Shown here: in pieces, positions 53,205 through 63,241 of the stretch
Position numbering within the stretch: position 1 is the stretch's first letter
Layout: each line of letters begins with the position of its first letter
Made by a program: the position numbers and the translations under genes
The notes under the pieces: model-generated
What the model saw: the letters and a program-made list of their open reading frames with translations, nothing else
Told to the model about the DNA's origin: nothing
Databases searched by the model: none
From: Pseudomonadota bacterium
GTDB taxonomy: Bacteria > Pseudomonadota > Alphaproteobacteria > SHVZ01
Assembly: GCA_016195085.1 (NCBI GenBank)
Contig: JACQAG010000039.1
Coordinates: 1 to 64,000, forward strand
Reading direction: 5' to 3'
Length of the DNA stretch: 64,000 nt

Positions 53205-54086
53205 ATGGGAGAGCAGCTTGCCGCCTTGGCCCCGAGCCGGCTGAAGGCACGATGGCTCGAGGTCGAGGCCAACCGGCTCTCCAAGGAGGCATTTCTCGCC
53301 GAGGAAGCCGACGCGCTCGCCCGCTATCGCCGGCTTTGGAACGAGGCTCTGCCGCTGCCTGGCGCTGAGAGCCTGGAGGAAAGCATCCTCAGCGAGGTCG
53401 CGCGCTGGCGCGGGACCAGCGATCTCGCCTTGACGCGACGCCGCTGCGAAGCGGCTCTGGCCGCCCTCAAGGCGAGATGGCTCGCCACCGTCGATGCCGC
53501 GCGCTCCAAGGAAACGATCATCGCCTACTATGATCAGAGCCAGGAGCTGATCGAGGAGCTGATGTGGTGGCATGCGCTCATCGATGACACCTCGCCGCTT
53601 GCCTATGTGGCGGCGCTCGACTTCGCCAGGGCTCATGGCTGCCGCGACCTGCTCGATTTCGGCTCCGGCGTGGGCGCCGGAGCGATCCTGTTTCGGCCCC
53701 ATTGCCGCATCGTCGCCTTGGCGGATGTGAGCTCGACCTTGCTCGCCTTCTGCCGCTGGCGGCTCGAGGCGCGCGGGATGGACGCGAAGCTCATCGATCT
53801 CAAGCAAGCGAAGCTGCCGGCGCGTACCTATGATTTCGTGACCGCGATGGACGTCTTCGAGCATCTGGACGACCCGGCCTCCGCCATCGATGCCATCGAC
53901 GCGGCCTTGGTGCCGGGCGGCTACATCTATGGCCGCTTCGACTGCGAGCCCGAGGACGCCGATCGGCCGCAGCATATCCTCAGCGACTTCGTGGGCGTGT
54001 TCGAGCATTTCCGCCGGCGCGGCTTCACCGAAGTGTGGAAAGACGAGTGGTTCTGGGGCCACCAGGTGTTTCGCAAGGCCGGATGA
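53205..54086 (+). CDS. SAM-dependent methyltransferase
   Basis: 293 residues from ATG 53205, which has GGGAGA upstream (ATG 53193, four codons earlier, has none). An N-terminal helical region (1-110) precedes a class I methyltransferase fold. Motif I is DLLDFGSGVGAG (about 147-158), motif II VALADVS, and motif IV/post-I FVTAMDVFEHLDDP. C-terminal GGYIYGRFDCEPED and FWGHQVFRKA are its final strands. The substrate is not known. The closely following glutathione transferase is probably in the same operon. Members with this architecture occur in glycan or metabolite modification loci, but nothing here points to one. Confidence 0.82.
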   Translation: MGEQLAALAPSRLKARWLEVEANRLSKEAFLAEEADALARYRRLWNEALPLPGAESLEESILSEVARWRGTSDLALTRRRCEAALAALKARWLATVDAARSKETIIAYYDQSQELIEELMWWHALIDDTSPLAYVAALDFARAHGCRDLLDFGSGVGAGAILFRPHCRIVALADVSSTLLAFCRWRLEARGMDAKLIDLKQAKLPARTYDFVTAMDVFEHLDDPASAIDAIDAALVPGGYIYGRFDCEPEDADRPQHILSDFVGVFEHFRRRGFTEVWKDEWFWGHQVFRKAG

Positions 54087-54115
54087 GTTTGAATAGGAAA
54101 AGAGGGAGGGCAGCG

Positions 54116-54736
54116 GTGCTTAAAATTTGGGGACGCGCAACGTCGTCCAATGTGATGAAGGTGGTCTGGGCTTGCGAGGAGATGCGGCTCAATTACCAAC
54201 GGATCGACATCGGCGGCTCGTTCGGAGGCAATCGCGAGCCGAAATACCTGGCGATCAATCCCAACGGCCTGGTGCCGACCATCGAGGACGATGGCTTCGT
54301 GCTTTGGGAGTCGAACGCGATCGTGCGCTACCTGACCGCCAAGCACGGCGCCGGCGGGCTCTGGCCGAACGACCTCAAGGTCCGCGCCGACGCCGACCGC
54401 TGGATGGACTGGGTGAATGGCGTCGCCACGCCGCCGATGGGCGCCATGCTGTTCGGCTATTACCGCACTCCCGTGGAGAAGCGCGATCCGGCCGCCCTGG
54501 AGGCTGCCCGCATGAAAGCGATCGAGGCCTGGACGATGGCCGAGGCGATCTTGGCGAAGCGCCCCTTTCTCGCCGGCGACAAGCTCAGCATCGGCGACAT
54601 CGCCATCGGCCCACATGTGCACCGGTGGTTTTCCTACCCGATCGAGCGGCCGAACCTGCCCGGGCTCGCCGCCTACTATGGACGCCTCAAGGAGCGTCCG
54701 GCCTATGCCAAGCACATCGCCTTCCCGGTGAGCTGA
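54116..54736 (+). CDS. Glutathione S-transferase
   Basis: 206 residues from GTG 54116 (MLKIWGRATSSNVMKVVWAC), with GGGAGGG five bases upstream; an ATG at 54083 would add eleven residues and overlap the methyltransferase stop. The thioredoxin-like N-domain carries the catalytic Ser in RATSSNVMK and the conserved cis-proline in NPNGLVPTIEDDG, then WESNAIVRYL. The C-terminal helical domain has KLSIGDIAIGPHV with the N-capping Asp. This wording is that of the theta/beta-like bacterial transferases. Substrates are not determinable. Confidence 0.9.
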   Translation: MLKIWGRATSSNVMKVVWACEEMRLNYQRIDIGGSFGGNREPKYLAINPNGLVPTIEDDGFVLWESNAIVRYLTAKHGAGGLWPNDLKVRADADRWMDWVNGVATPPMGAMLFGYYRTPVEKRDPAALEAARMKAIEAWTMAEAILAKRPFLAGDKLSIGDIAIGPHVHRWFSYPIERPNLPGLAAYYGRLKERPAYAKHIAFPVS

Positions 54737-54815
54737 CCCGCGCCAGGTTCGATCCGGGTCTTGCGCTTTGGCCGTGAACACGGCAGTTTCCGCGCCCCGA
54801 AGGAGGGTCGTTCAG

Positions 54816-55941
54816 ATGCGTGCCGAGGTCGAGCAGACCGTCACCCACATCAAGCAGGCGCTGGACTTGCTGAGGAGGCATCTTTGACTGGGATCGCGCG
54901 GTCAAGCGCCTGGAGGGGCTGAACGCGCTGGCGCAGGGCGAGGGGTTGTGGAACGACCCCGCCAAAGCGCAGGCGATCATGCGCGAGCGCACCCAGCTGG
55001 AGAAGGCCATCGGCGACACGACCCAGATCGAGCGCGCGCTCGAAGATGCGGTCGGCTTGCTGGAGCTGGGCGAGGCCGAGGGCGACAGCGCGGTCGTCGA
55101 AGAGGCGGAGCAGGCGATCTTCGCCCTCAAGCCCATAGCCGACCAGAAGCAGCTCGAAAGCCTGCTGTCGGGCGAAGCCGATGGCAACGATGCCTATCTC
55201 GAGGTCCATGCCGGGGCCGGCGGCACCGAGGCGCAGGACTGGGCCGAGATGCTGGCGCGCATGTACACGCGCTGGGCCGAGCGTCGCGGCTACAAGGTGG
55301 AATGGCTGGAGGAGAGCCCGGGCGAAGAGGCCGGGATCAAGTCGGCCACCCTCAAGGTCATCGGCGTCAATGCCTATGGCTGGCTGAAGACCGAGAGCGG
55401 GGTGCACCGGCTGGTGCGCATCTCGCCCTTCGACAGCCAGGCCCGCCGACACACCAGCTTCGCCAGCGTCTGGGTCTACCCCGTGGTCGACGAGACCATC
55501 GACATCGACATCCAGGACAAGGATCTCCGCGTCGATACCTACCGCGCCTCGGGTGCGGGCGGCCAGCATGTGAACAAGACCGAGAGCGCCATCCGCATCA
55601 CCCATATGCCGACCGGCATCGTGGTCGCCTGCCAGACCGACCGCTCCCAGCACCGCAACCGCGCCACCGCCATGGCCATGCTGAAGGCGCGCATGTATGA
55701 GGCCGAGCTGCAGCGCCGCGAAGCCGAGGCGGCGGCCCAGGCCGCCGGCAAGACCGACATCGGCTGGGGCCACCAGATCCGCAGCTACGTGCTGCAGCCC
55801 TACCAGATGGTGAAGGATCTCCGCACCGGCGTGGAGATCGGCAATGCCGGGGCGGTGCTGGACGGCGCCATCGACCGCTTCCTCGAGGCCTCCTTGGCCT
55901 CGCGTGTGGGTGGCGGTGCCGATTCCGGCGCGCGCGCCTAG
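54816..55941 (+). CDS. prfB: Peptide chain release factor 2, with programmed +1 frameshift
   Basis: 374 residues when the frameshift is included. The first 23 codons are read from ATG 54816 (AGGAGG nine bases upstream) to an in-frame TGA at 54885-54887. The ribosome shifts +1 at CTT-T and continues with GAC at 54886 to 55941. Domains: helical domain 1, the SPF anticodon-like motif (203-205, recognises UGA/UAA) and the GGQ motif (248-250) that triggers peptide release. SD-like AGGAGG stands three bases before the slip codon, the same spacing as in Escherichia coli. The protein thus controls its own synthesis: low RF2 lets the shift happen. Confidence 0.97.
54873..54888 (+). promoter_or_regulatory. 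prfB programmed +1 frameshift site
   Basis: AGGAGG (54873-54878), CAT spacer, then CTT TGA C (54882-54888). This is the canonical RF2 recoding signal: an internal Shine-Dalgarno that pulls the ribosome, a slippery CUU codon and a weak UGA-C stop. All elements and spacings fit the known design. Confidence 0.95.
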
Positions 55942-56131
55942 GATTCCTGCCGCGGATGCCCGGGCATCTCGAAAAATACTGGTAAAATCCGCATGTTAAA
56001 GGCGCTCGACGGAGCCCGTCGCTTAACCCTTCGGCAACCACTTCCGCGTTAGCATCCGGCCTTGTGCGAGCCCCCGTTCGGGACTATCGTGGGGCTGCTA
56101 AAATAGCCTAGTGGCCGAGGAGCCCAAGAAC

Positions 56132-56950
56132 ATGGCCAACTCGATCAACACCAATCATGGCGCCTTCGTCGCCCTCCAAAATCTCAACTCGGTAAATCGC
56201 CAGGGCCAGACGCTGGGCAACCAGCAGTCGACCGGCAAGCGCGTCAACAGCGCCGTCGACAATGCCGCGAGCTTCGTCATCGCCCAGCAGATCCGGGGCA
56301 CGCTGCAGGCCACCTCCGCGGTGAGCCAGGGCATCAGCAATGCCCAAGGTGTCACCGCGGTCGCGCTGGCCGCCGGCAACGCGCTCTCCGATCAGCTGAC
56401 CAATCTGCAGGCAACCGTGATCGCCGCACAGAACGGCGCCAACACCCCGCAGCAGCAGGCGATCTACGCCCAGGACTTCCAGGCGCAAACCGCGCAGATC
56501 AGCCAGACCATCCAGAACGCCTCCTACAACGGCACCAACCTGTTCAACGCCGGGGCGAACTCGGTCAACGTGCTGGCCAACACCGACGGCTCCACGCTGA
56601 CGGTGCAGTCCAACAGCTTCTTCTCCACCGCCGCGGCCAATCTCGGCGCCCAGAGCCTGGCCACCACGGCCGGCGCCCAGCAGGCGTTCTCCGCGCTGCA
56701 GCTGGCCCAGGGCTCGCTCTCGACCGCGCTCGGCAATCTCGGGTCCGATACCCGCACGCTCTCCGCCCAGCAGCATTCGCTGCAGGGCCAAAGCGATGCG
56801 CAAGCCATCGGCCTCGGCAGCATCGTCGATGCCGATCTCGGCCGCGTCTCGGCGCTGGCGACCGCCAATCAGGTCCAGCAGCAATTGGCGACGCAGACCC
56901 TCAGCATCGCCAACCGCAATCCGCAGGTTCTGGTCAGCCTGTTCCGCTAG
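56132..56950 (+). CDS. Flagellin (short form)
   Basis: 272 residues, with only the conserved D0/D1 ends and little between. The N-terminal part SINTNHGAFVALQNLNSVNR and STGKRVNSAVDNAASFVIAQQI (about 4-57) is the flagellin helix pair; the C-terminal helix QVQQQLATQTLSIANRNPQ packs against it. Middle domains D2/D3 are missing, as in many short alphaproteobacterial flagellins. ATG 56132 is used, with CGAGGAG upstream. The protein polymerises into the flagellar filament after export. No other flagellar gene lies nearby, so it is an isolated locus. The preceding gap (56050-56130) should hold its promoter; I see no clear sigma-54 or sigma-28 site. Confidence 0.92.
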   Translation: MANSINTNHGAFVALQNLNSVNRQGQTLGNQQSTGKRVNSAVDNAASFVIAQQIRGTLQATSAVSQGISNAQGVTAVALAAGNALSDQLTNLQATVIAAQNGANTPQQQAIYAQDFQAQTAQISQTIQNASYNGTNLFNAGANSVNVLANTDGSTLTVQSNSFFSTAAANLGAQSLATTAGAQQAFSALQLAQGSLSTALGNLGSDTRTLSAQQHSLQGQSDAQAIGLGSIVDADLGRVSALATANQVQQQLATQTLSIANRNPQVLVSLFR

Positions 56951-57326
56951 CAGCTCGACCCCGGGCGGGGTGTGATCTCCGCCTCAGTCCCGACCCTCAC
57001 CCGCCTCGCTCTCGCTCGGCCCGTCGGTCCGCTCTGCGCGGCCCCGACCCCGCAATGCGGGAGAGATTCCATGGGGTGAGGGTCTTACCTCCGCTGTCCC
57101 AGGATGGGTGCCCGGGACTGGGACGCTGGGACAGGCCAAGCTCTCCCGAGCATAGACCCCCTTTCGCCAGGCCCGGACCGGCATCGGCAGTGGCATGTCC
57201 GCCGGTTTACGGCTAATTGTAGGGAGCGTCTAAGAAGATCCCGCTCGGGGATCCGGACGCTGGAGTGGGAGGCGTTGAGGTCATGCGGATGCGCATCGTC
57301 AAGACGGCTCCGCGCCGGAGGCAGGG
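56951..57326. other. Gap between flagellin and aapQ, with a variant family-A repeat
   Basis: 376 bases without a gene. 56988-57084 is a repeat of the same variant as at 39701 (CCCTCACCCGCCTCGCTCTC... and ...GGGTGAGGGTC), with a CCCCGCAATGCGGGAGAG hairpin. The rest (57085-57326) should hold the aapQ promoter. The open frames in it lack any family character. Confidence 0.65.
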
Positions 57327-58550
57327 ATGACGCAGCTCGATACGCGGCGCGGTGCGGCCGCCGCTGGCGGCGGCGTCGGCGCGTTCGGCCAGGCCCGGCG
57401 GGGCGGGGCGTGGTGGAACGACGCCAAGGTCCGCGCCGTCCTCTACCAGCTCTTGGTTCTGGCGGGGCTGATCGTGCTGGGCTGGTGGTTCGCCAGCAAT
57501 GCGATCGACAACATGCGCCGGGCCAACATCACGTCGGGCTTCGGCTTCCTCAGCCACGAAGCCGGCTTCGGCATCAGCGAGACGATCGTTCCCTATACGC
57601 CGGCGGACAGCTATGGGCATGCCTTGGTGGTGGGCTTCCTCAACACGATCAAGGTCGCCGTCATCGGCTGCTTGCTGACCACGGTGCTGGGTGTGCTGCT
57701 GGGCGTGCTCAGGCTCACCAAGAACCCGCTGCTCTCGCGCCTGGTGTCGGGCTATATCGAGGCCATCCGCAACATCCCGGTGCTGCTGCAGCTGTTCTTC
57801 TGGTACGCGCTCATCACCCAGCTCCCCGGCCCGCGGCAAGCGATCAATCCGATCCCCGGCTTCTTCCTGTCCAACCGAGGCATGCAGGTGCCGGCGCTCG
57901 AGCTCAATCCCTTGCACAAGATCGTCGCGGGCGTGCTTCTGCTGGGGCTGGTCGCCACCATCGCGCTCTATCATCGGGCGCGGCGCCAGCAGGAGCTGAC
58001 CGGCCACCATAGCCCCGTGCTGCCGGCGGCACTCCTCCTCCTCGTGGGCGTGCCGCTCCTCATCGGCTACCTCATCGGCGCGCCGCTGACCTTGGAGATC
58101 CCCGAGCTGCAAGGCTTCAACTTCGCCGGCGGGCTCACGCTCTCGCCGGAGTTCAGCGCGCTCCTGTTCGGCCTCACCATCTACACCTCCGCCTTCGTCG
58201 CCGAGATCGTGCGCGCCGGCATCGAGGCGGTGAGCAAGGGCCAGTGGGAAGCCTCCGCCGCACTCGGGCTCAACCGGCGCCGGACCTTGCGTCTGGTGGT
58301 GCTGCCGCAGGCGCTCCGCACCATCATCCCGCCGATCACCTCGCAATACTTGAACTATACGAAGAACAGCTCGCTCGCGGTGGCGATCGGCTATCCCGAT
58401 CTGGTGAGCGTCGCCAACACGACGATGAACCAGACCGGCCAGGCGGTGGAGTGCATCGCCATCTTCATGACCGTCTACCTGGCGCTCAGCCTCGGCATTT
58501 CCGCCTTCATGAACTGGTACAACACGCGCGTCGCGCTGAGAGAGCGTTAA
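57327..58550 (+). CDS. aapQ: General L-amino-acid ABC transporter permease AapQ
   Basis: 407 residues. An N-terminal cytoplasmic tail (1-35, Gly/Arg-rich) precedes about eight membrane helices. Large for a polar amino-acid permease because of an extra insertion between helices, as in AapQ/BztB of the aap/bzt group. Permease motifs: GYIEAIRNIPVLLQLFFWYA (about 146-165), and the late EAA-type coupling segment GQWEASAALGLNRRRTLRLVVLPQALR (about 306-332). It forms a heterodimer with AapM for uptake of broad-range L-amino acids. aapM follows after 3 bases. The binding protein AapJ and the ATPase AapP are absent. Confidence 0.93.
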   Translation: MTQLDTRRGAAAAGGGVGAFGQARRGGAWWNDAKVRAVLYQLLVLAGLIVLGWWFASNAIDNMRRANITSGFGFLSHEAGFGISETIVPYTPADSYGHALVVGFLNTIKVAVIGCLLTTVLGVLLGVLRLTKNPLLSRLVSGYIEAIRNIPVLLQLFFWYALITQLPGPRQAINPIPGFFLSNRGMQVPALELNPLHKIVAGVLLLGLVATIALYHRARRQQELTGHHSPVLPAALLLLVGVPLLIGYLIGAPLTLEIPELQGFNFAGGLTLSPEFSALLFGLTIYTSAFVAEIVRAGIEAVSKGQWEASAALGLNRRRTLRLVVLPQALRTIIPPITSQYLNYTKNSSLAVAIGYPDLVSVANTTMNQTGQAVECIAIFMTVYLALSLGISAFMNWYNTRVALRER

Positions 58551-58553
58551 CCC

Positions 58554-59660
58554 ATGGCAGATATCGCCGAGGAAATGCCCGGCTCCGGCGGCGGCACCAC
58601 CGCTCCACCGGGAAAGTCCGCGAGCGCTTTGAGGCAGTTCGTGCTGGCGCTGTTCGGCACTCCCCTCAACGCCGCCATCAGCATCGTCTGCATTCTGCTC
58701 CTCCTCTGGATCGTGCCGCCCTTGCTCAACTGGCTGTTCTTCAACGCCACGTGGATCGGCACGTCCAAGGAATGCCGGGCCGCCGCCGGCGCCTGCTGGG
58801 CGCTCATCGGCGAAAAATTCCGCTTCATGCTGTTCGGCTTCTACCCCTATGAGGAGCAATGGCGGCCGCTGCTCGTGACCCTGCTGCTCTTGGCGATGAT
58901 CGGCCTCAGCATGCTCAGGCGCTTGTGGCGGCGCGAGCTGCTCTACGCCTGGATCGTGACGCTGCCGGTCATGTTCGTATTGATGATGGGCGGCTTCGGC
59001 TTGAGCCTGGTGTCGACGGAGAAGTGGGGCGGCTTTCCGGTCACGCTGCTGCTCTCGGTATTCGGTCTGGCGCTTGCCTTCCCGCTCGCGATCTTCCTGG
59101 CGCTCGGCCGCCGCTCGCACATGCCGATCATCAAGACCTTGTCCATTTGCTACATCGAGGTCATCCGCGGGGTGCCGCTCATCACCTTCCTGTTCATGGC
59201 CTCGATCATCTTTCCCTTGTTCCTGCCGGCGGGAGCCAGCCCCGACAAGCTGCTGCGCGCCCAGATCGCCATCATCATGTTCGCGGCCGCCTATATCGCC
59301 GAGGTGGTCCGCGCCGGGCTCCAGGGAGTGGCGCGCGGCCAATACGAGGCCGCCGACGCGCTCGGCCAGAGCTACTGGCAATCGATGCGGCTCGTCATCC
59401 TGCCGCAGGCCCTCAAGATCGTGATCCCGCCCCTGGTCAACACCTTCATCGGGTTCTTCAAGGACACGACCTTGATCATCATCGTCGGTCTCTTCGATTT
59501 CCTTACCACGGTCCGCGGCGCCCTCACGGACGCGGCTTGGCAGGGTTTTGCCAACGAGGCTTATGTGTTTGCCGCGGTGGTGTATTTCGTCTGCTGCTTC
59601 ACCATGTCCAAGTACAGCCAATACCTGGAGAAGGAGCTGAACCCGGAACGCCGCCGCTGA
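58554..59660 (+). CDS. aapM: General L-amino-acid ABC transporter permease AapM
   Basis: 368 residues, partner permease of AapQ. Several helices (about 30-45, 100-180, 190-350) and the coupling loop QYEAADALGQSYWQSMRLVILPQALK (262-287). It shares the polar-amino-acid permease pattern CYIEVIRGVPLITFLFMA. In the usual aapJQMP operon the ATPase gene aapP follows; here the next gene, after 169 bases, is a XRE regulator. The stop is followed by a short GC dyad (59680-59740) but no clear terminator. Confidence 0.93.
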   Translation: MADIAEEMPGSGGGTTAPPGKSASALRQFVLALFGTPLNAAISIVCILLLLWIVPPLLNWLFFNATWIGTSKECRAAAGACWALIGEKFRFMLFGFYPYEEQWRPLLVTLLLLAMIGLSMLRRLWRRELLYAWIVTLPVMFVLMMGGFGLSLVSTEKWGGFPVTLLLSVFGLALAFPLAIFLALGRRSHMPIIKTLSICYIEVIRGVPLITFLFMASIIFPLFLPAGASPDKLLRAQIAIIMFAAAYIAEVVRAGLQGVARGQYEAADALGQSYWQSMRLVILPQALKIVIPPLVNTFIGFFKDTTLIIIVGLFDFLTTVRGALTDAAWQGFANEAYVFAAVVYFVCCFTMSKYSQYLEKELNPERRR

Positions 59661-59829
59661 GAACGTCTCTAGGGAGCGGTTGCCAGGCATGACCGGGCTT
59701 GCATATCAAGGGTTGCATTCCCGGCAGGCCGGGCCTAAATAAGAGTGCTGCGGGATTTCGGACAAGAAACATTCATAATCGAGTCGCGCTGCCTCAATTC
59801 CAATTAGCAGTACGCAAGGAGTTTCAGCA

Positions 59830-60315
59830 GTGCCAAAGAAGCGAGTCCCTCTGCCCTCGGCCAAGACCACGAGAGCCAATCCCCGCGGCGCCAGCTCGAT
59901 CGATGCCCATGTCGGGTTGCGGGTTCGCCAGCGTCGAACCCTGATGGGCTTGAGCCAGACCCAGCTCGGCGAGGCGCTCGGCCTCACCTTCCAGCAGGTG
60001 CAGAAATATGAACGGGGCTTCAATCGCATCGGCGCCAGCCGGCTGTTCGAGCTGAGCCGCGTGCTGGGCGTCCCCATCACGTATTTCTTCGAGGGATTGG
60101 GCCCGGACACCGAGGCGATCCCGTTCAGCCGCACCGGCGCGCCGGCGGTCGCACCCGACCCGATGAACAAGCGCGAGACCCTGGAGCTGGTCAGAGCCTA
60201 TTACCGCATCGAAGACGTGGCTCTCAGGCGGCGCCTGATGGAGCTCATCCGGCAGATTGCCGGCGCCAGCGAGACGGTCGAGGACTTCGACGGCAGCGAC
60301 AAGCAGGTCGCTTAG
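59830..60315 (+). CDS. XRE-family helix-turn-helix transcriptional regulator
   Basis: 161 residues. The helix-turn-helix domain is at about 26-84 (HVGLRVRQRRTLMGLSQTQL, then FQQVQKYERGFNRI), followed by the ISASRLFELSRVLGV-type fifth helix and a C-terminal helical tail (115-155, LVRAYYRIEDVALRRRLMEL) typical of a large alphaproteobacterial group. The N-terminus (1-25) is a basic, disordered tail. GTG 59830 is the start, with AAGGAG eight bases upstream. Members of this group often act as global or cell-cycle related regulators, but the target here is unknown. It stands alone, convergent with clpA. Confidence 0.88.
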   Translation: MPKKRVPLPSAKTTRANPRGASSIDAHVGLRVRQRRTLMGLSQTQLGEALGLTFQQVQKYERGFNRIGASRLFELSRVLGVPITYFFEGLGPDTEAIPFSRTGAPAVAPDPMNKRETLELVRAYYRIEDVALRRRLMELIRQIAGASETVEDFDGSDKQVA

Positions 60316-60476
60316 GCGGCTCGAGGCACCGGCCGGGGCCGTCAGGCCCGTGGACAAGAAGCCTACCGACACCCAATAGCCATGTGCGGGGATTCAGCAC
60401 CGCGCATCCAACTCTTCCCCGAAATAAGCGGGGGCTTCGTGGACGGCCGGACCGGTGGGCTCGGCCGTGACGAACG

Positions 60477-62783
60477 CTACTCGGCGAGCGCCGGGACCTT
60501 CGCTTCCGGACGCGGCGCGGGCGGGCTCGGATAATGGAAGGCGAGCTTGCCTTCGACGAGATCGACAGTGACCGTGCCGCCGCCGGCGAGACGACCGAAT
60601 AGCAGCTCCTCGGCCAGCGGCTTCTTCACATGCTCCTGGATCACCCGGCTGAGCGGCCGGGCGCCGTATTGCCGGTCGTAGCCCTTCTCGGCGAGCCAGT
60701 TGCGTGCCGCCTGCGTCAGCTCGATCTTGACGCCGCGCTCGCCCAGCTGGGTCTCGAGCTGGCCCACGAACTTGTCGACGACCTTGGCGACGATCTCCGG
60801 CGATAGCCCGGCGAAACCGATGATCGCATCCAGCCGGTTGCGGAACTCGGGCGTGAACAGGCGGTTGATCGCCTCGGTGTCGTCGCCTTCGCGCTCCTTC
60901 CTCTCGAAGCCGATCGCCGGCTTCACCATCTCGGCCGCACCGGCATTGGTGGTCATGATCAGGATCACGTTGCGGAAGTCGACCGACTTGCCGTTGTGGT
61001 CGGTCAGTTTGCCGTGGTCCATGACCTGCAGCAGGATGTTGAACAAATCCTGGTGCGCCTTCTCGATCTCGTCCAAGAGCAGGACCGAATGCGGATGCTG
61101 GTCGATGGCGTCGGTCAGCAATCCGCCCTGGTCGAAGCCGACATAACCCGGCGGCGCGCCGATGAGGCGGCTGACGCTGTGCCGCTCCATGTACTCCGAC
61201 ATGTCGAAGCGGGTGAGCTCGATGCCGAGGATGTGCGCCAGCTGACGCGCCACTTCGGTCTTGCCCACGCCCGTGGGACCGGAGAAGAGATAGCAGCCGA
61301 TCGGCTTCTCGGGCTCGCGCAGCCCCGCGCGCGCCAGCTTGATGGCACTCGCCAAGGCTTCGATCGCCTTGTCCTGGCCGAAGACGACGCTCCTCAGATC
61401 CTTCTGCAGATCGCGCAGCACTTCCTTGTCGTCGGCCGAGACGCTCTTGGGCGGAATGCGGGCGATCTTCGCCACGATCGCTTCCACGTCCTTGACGCCG
61501 ATCGTCTTCTTGCGCCTGGAGACCGGCACCAGCATCTGCGCGGCACCGACCTCGTCGATGACGTCGATGGCCTTGTCCGGCAGCTTGCGGTCGTTGATGT
61601 AGCGCGAGGAGAGGTCGACCGCCGCCTTGATCGCCTCGTTGGTATAGCGCACGTGGTGATGCTCTTCGTAATAGGGCTTGAGGCCGAGCAGGATCTTGAT
61701 CGAATCCTCCGGCGAGGGCTCCTTGATGTCGATCTTCTGGAAGCGCCGGACCAGCGCCCGGTCCTTCTCGAAGTAGTTGCGATATTCCTTGTACGTGGTC
61801 GAGCCGATGCAGCGGAGATTTCCGCTCGCCAGCGCCGGCTTCAGGAGATTGGAGGCGTCCATCGCCCCGCCCGAGGTGGCGCCGGCGCCGATCACGGTGT
61901 GGATCTCGTCGATGAACAGCACGGCACCTTCCATCGCCTCCAGCTCGCCGATCACCGCCTTCAGCCGCTCCTCGAAATCGCCGCGATAGCGGGTGCCGGC
62001 CAAGAGCGCTCCCATGTCGAGGGCGTAGATGGTCGAGGCCTGCAGAACCTCGGGCACCTCCCCATGCACGATGCGCCGTGCCAGGCCTTCGGCGATCGCG
62101 GTCTTGCCGACGCCGGGGTCGCCCACATAGAGCGGATTGTTCTTGGTGCGCCGACACAGGATCTGAATGGTGCGCTCGACCTCATCCGCGCGCCCGATCA
62201 AGGGATCGATGCGTCCGGCGGCCGCCTTCTTGTTCAGATTGACGCAATAGGCATCCAGCGCCTCGTGGCCGCGCTTGTTGGACTTCTCGCCGGCGGCGGG
62301 AGCCGGCTCCTCGTCCGCACCCTGGACCCGGCGCTGCTCGGTCCGTCCATGCACCTTGGCGATGCCGTGGGAGATGTAGTTGACCGCATCGAAGCGGCTC
62401 ATGTCCTGCTCTTGCAGGAAATACACGGCGTGGCTCTCGCGTTCGGAGAAGAGCGCCACCAGCACATTGGCGCCGGTCACCTCGCTGCGTCCGGAGGACT
62501 GCACGTGGATGACGGCCCGCTGCACCACCCGCTGAAAACCGGCGGTCGGCTTCGCCTCGTCGGCGCGCTTGGATACGAGCGCCGACAGCTCGCCGTCGAT
62601 ATAGGCCGCGAGGTCGCGCCTGAGGCGCTCGACGTCCACCCCGCAGGCCCGGAGCACGGCGATCGCATCCTGGTCTTCGGTCAGCGCCAGCAACAGGTGC
62701 TCGAGGGTCGCGTACTCATGATGTCGCTCATTGGCGTGATCGAGGGCGCGGTGCAGGGATTTCTCGAGATTCCGCGACAACAT
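60477..62783 (-). CDS. clpA: ATP-dependent Clp protease ATP-binding subunit ClpA
   Basis: 768 residues, standard length. It unfolds substrates and feeds them into ClpP. N-domain (1-145; [15 protein letters not shown]), first AAA module with Walker [16 protein letters not shown] (about 222-236) and Walker [13 protein letters not shown], and second AAA module with Walker [16 protein letters not shown] and Walker [12 protein letters not shown]. The ClpP-binding loop is the I-G-F tripeptide in [10 protein letters not shown]. It is 7 bases downstream of clpS, with which it is co-transcribed. clpP is not in the window. Confidence 0.96.
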   Translation of the reverse strand: MLSRNLEKSLHRALDHANERHHEYATLEHLLLALTEDQDAIAVLRACGVDVERLRRDLAAYIDGELSALVSKRADEAKPTAGFQRVVQRAVIHVQSSGRSEVTGANVLVALFSERESHAVYFLQEQDMSRFDAVNYISHGIAKVHGRTEQRRVQGADEEPAPAAGEKSNKRGHEALDAYCVNLNKKAAAGRIDPLIGRADEVERTIQILCRRTKNNPLYVGDPGVGKTAIAEGLARRIVHGEVPEVLQASTIYALDMGALLAGTRYRGDFEERLKAVIGELEAMEGAVLFIDEIHTVIGAGATSGGAMDASNLLKPALASGNLRCIGSTTYKEYRNYFEKDRALVRRFQKIDIKEPSPEDSIKILLGLKPYYEEHHHVRYTNEAIKAAVDLSSRYINDRKLPDKAIDVIDEVGAAQMLVPVSRRKKTIGVKDVEAIVAKIARIPPKSVSADDKEVLRDLQKDLRSVVFGQDKAIEALASAIKLARAGLREPEKPIGCYLFSGPTGVGKTEVARQLAHILGIELTRFDMSEYMERHSVSRLIGAPPGYVGFDQGGLLTDAIDQHPHSVLLLDEIEKAHQDLFNILLQVMDHGKLTDHNGKSVDFRNVILIMTTNAGAAEMVKPAIGFERKEREGDDTEAINRLFTPEFRNRLDAIIGFAGLSPEIVAKVVDKFVGQLETQLGERGVKIELTQAARNWLAEKGYDRQYGARPLSRVIQEHVKKPLAEELLFGRLAGGGTVTVDLVEGKLAFHYPSPPAPRPEAKVPALAE

Positions 62784-62790
62784 GAGACTG

Positions 62791-63132
62791 CTAATCCTTC
62801 TCCAGGGTGCACTGTAGGGGGTGCTGATGCTGGCGCGCGAAATCCATCACCTGAGTCACCTTGGTTTCCGCCACCTCATAAGTATACACCCCACAGATGC
62901 CGACGCCGCGATGGTGCACATGCAGCATGATGCGTGTGGCCTCCTCCCGGCTCTTGCCGAAGAAGCGCTCGAGCACATGAACGACGAACTCCATGGGGGT
63001 ATAGTCGTCGTTAAGCATTAAAACTTTGTACATGGACGGCTTCTTGGTCTTCGGCTTCGCCTTGACCACAACCCCCGTCTGCGGGTTGTCACCGCCGCGC
63101 TTGGTGCCATTACCGGTGGCCCGGATCGTCAT
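62791..63132 (-). CDS. clpS: ATP-dependent Clp protease adaptor ClpS
   Basis: 113 residues. A flexible N-tail (1-30) is followed by the ClpS fold: [25 protein letters not shown] (34-58) holds the N-degron pocket (N-D-D and M/F positions). [22 protein letters not shown] binds ClpA. It delivers proteins with Phe, Leu, Trp or Tyr N-termini to ClpAP; aat at 8.1-8.8 kb makes such termini. It is the first gene of the clpS-clpA operon. Confidence 0.95.
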   Translation of the reverse strand: MTIRATGNGTKRGGDNPQTGVVVKAKPKTKKPSMYKVLMLNDDYTPMEFVVHVLERFFGKSREEATRIMLHVHHRGVGICGVYTYEVAETKVTQVMDFARQHQHPLQCTLEKD

Positions 63133-63241
63133 CGTGACGCTCGAATCCCATTAGCGAATGGTTCGGAGAAGATCATATTGGATTAAGGGAGCCCGGGAAA
63201 AGGGCCTAGCGACTACATGGCGTTCGCCGTGACATAATGAC

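Noticed and set aside
59660-59829. tRNA or small RNA between aapM and the XRE gene
   Set aside because: No cloverleaf or T-loop sequence could be built; only short GC dyads.
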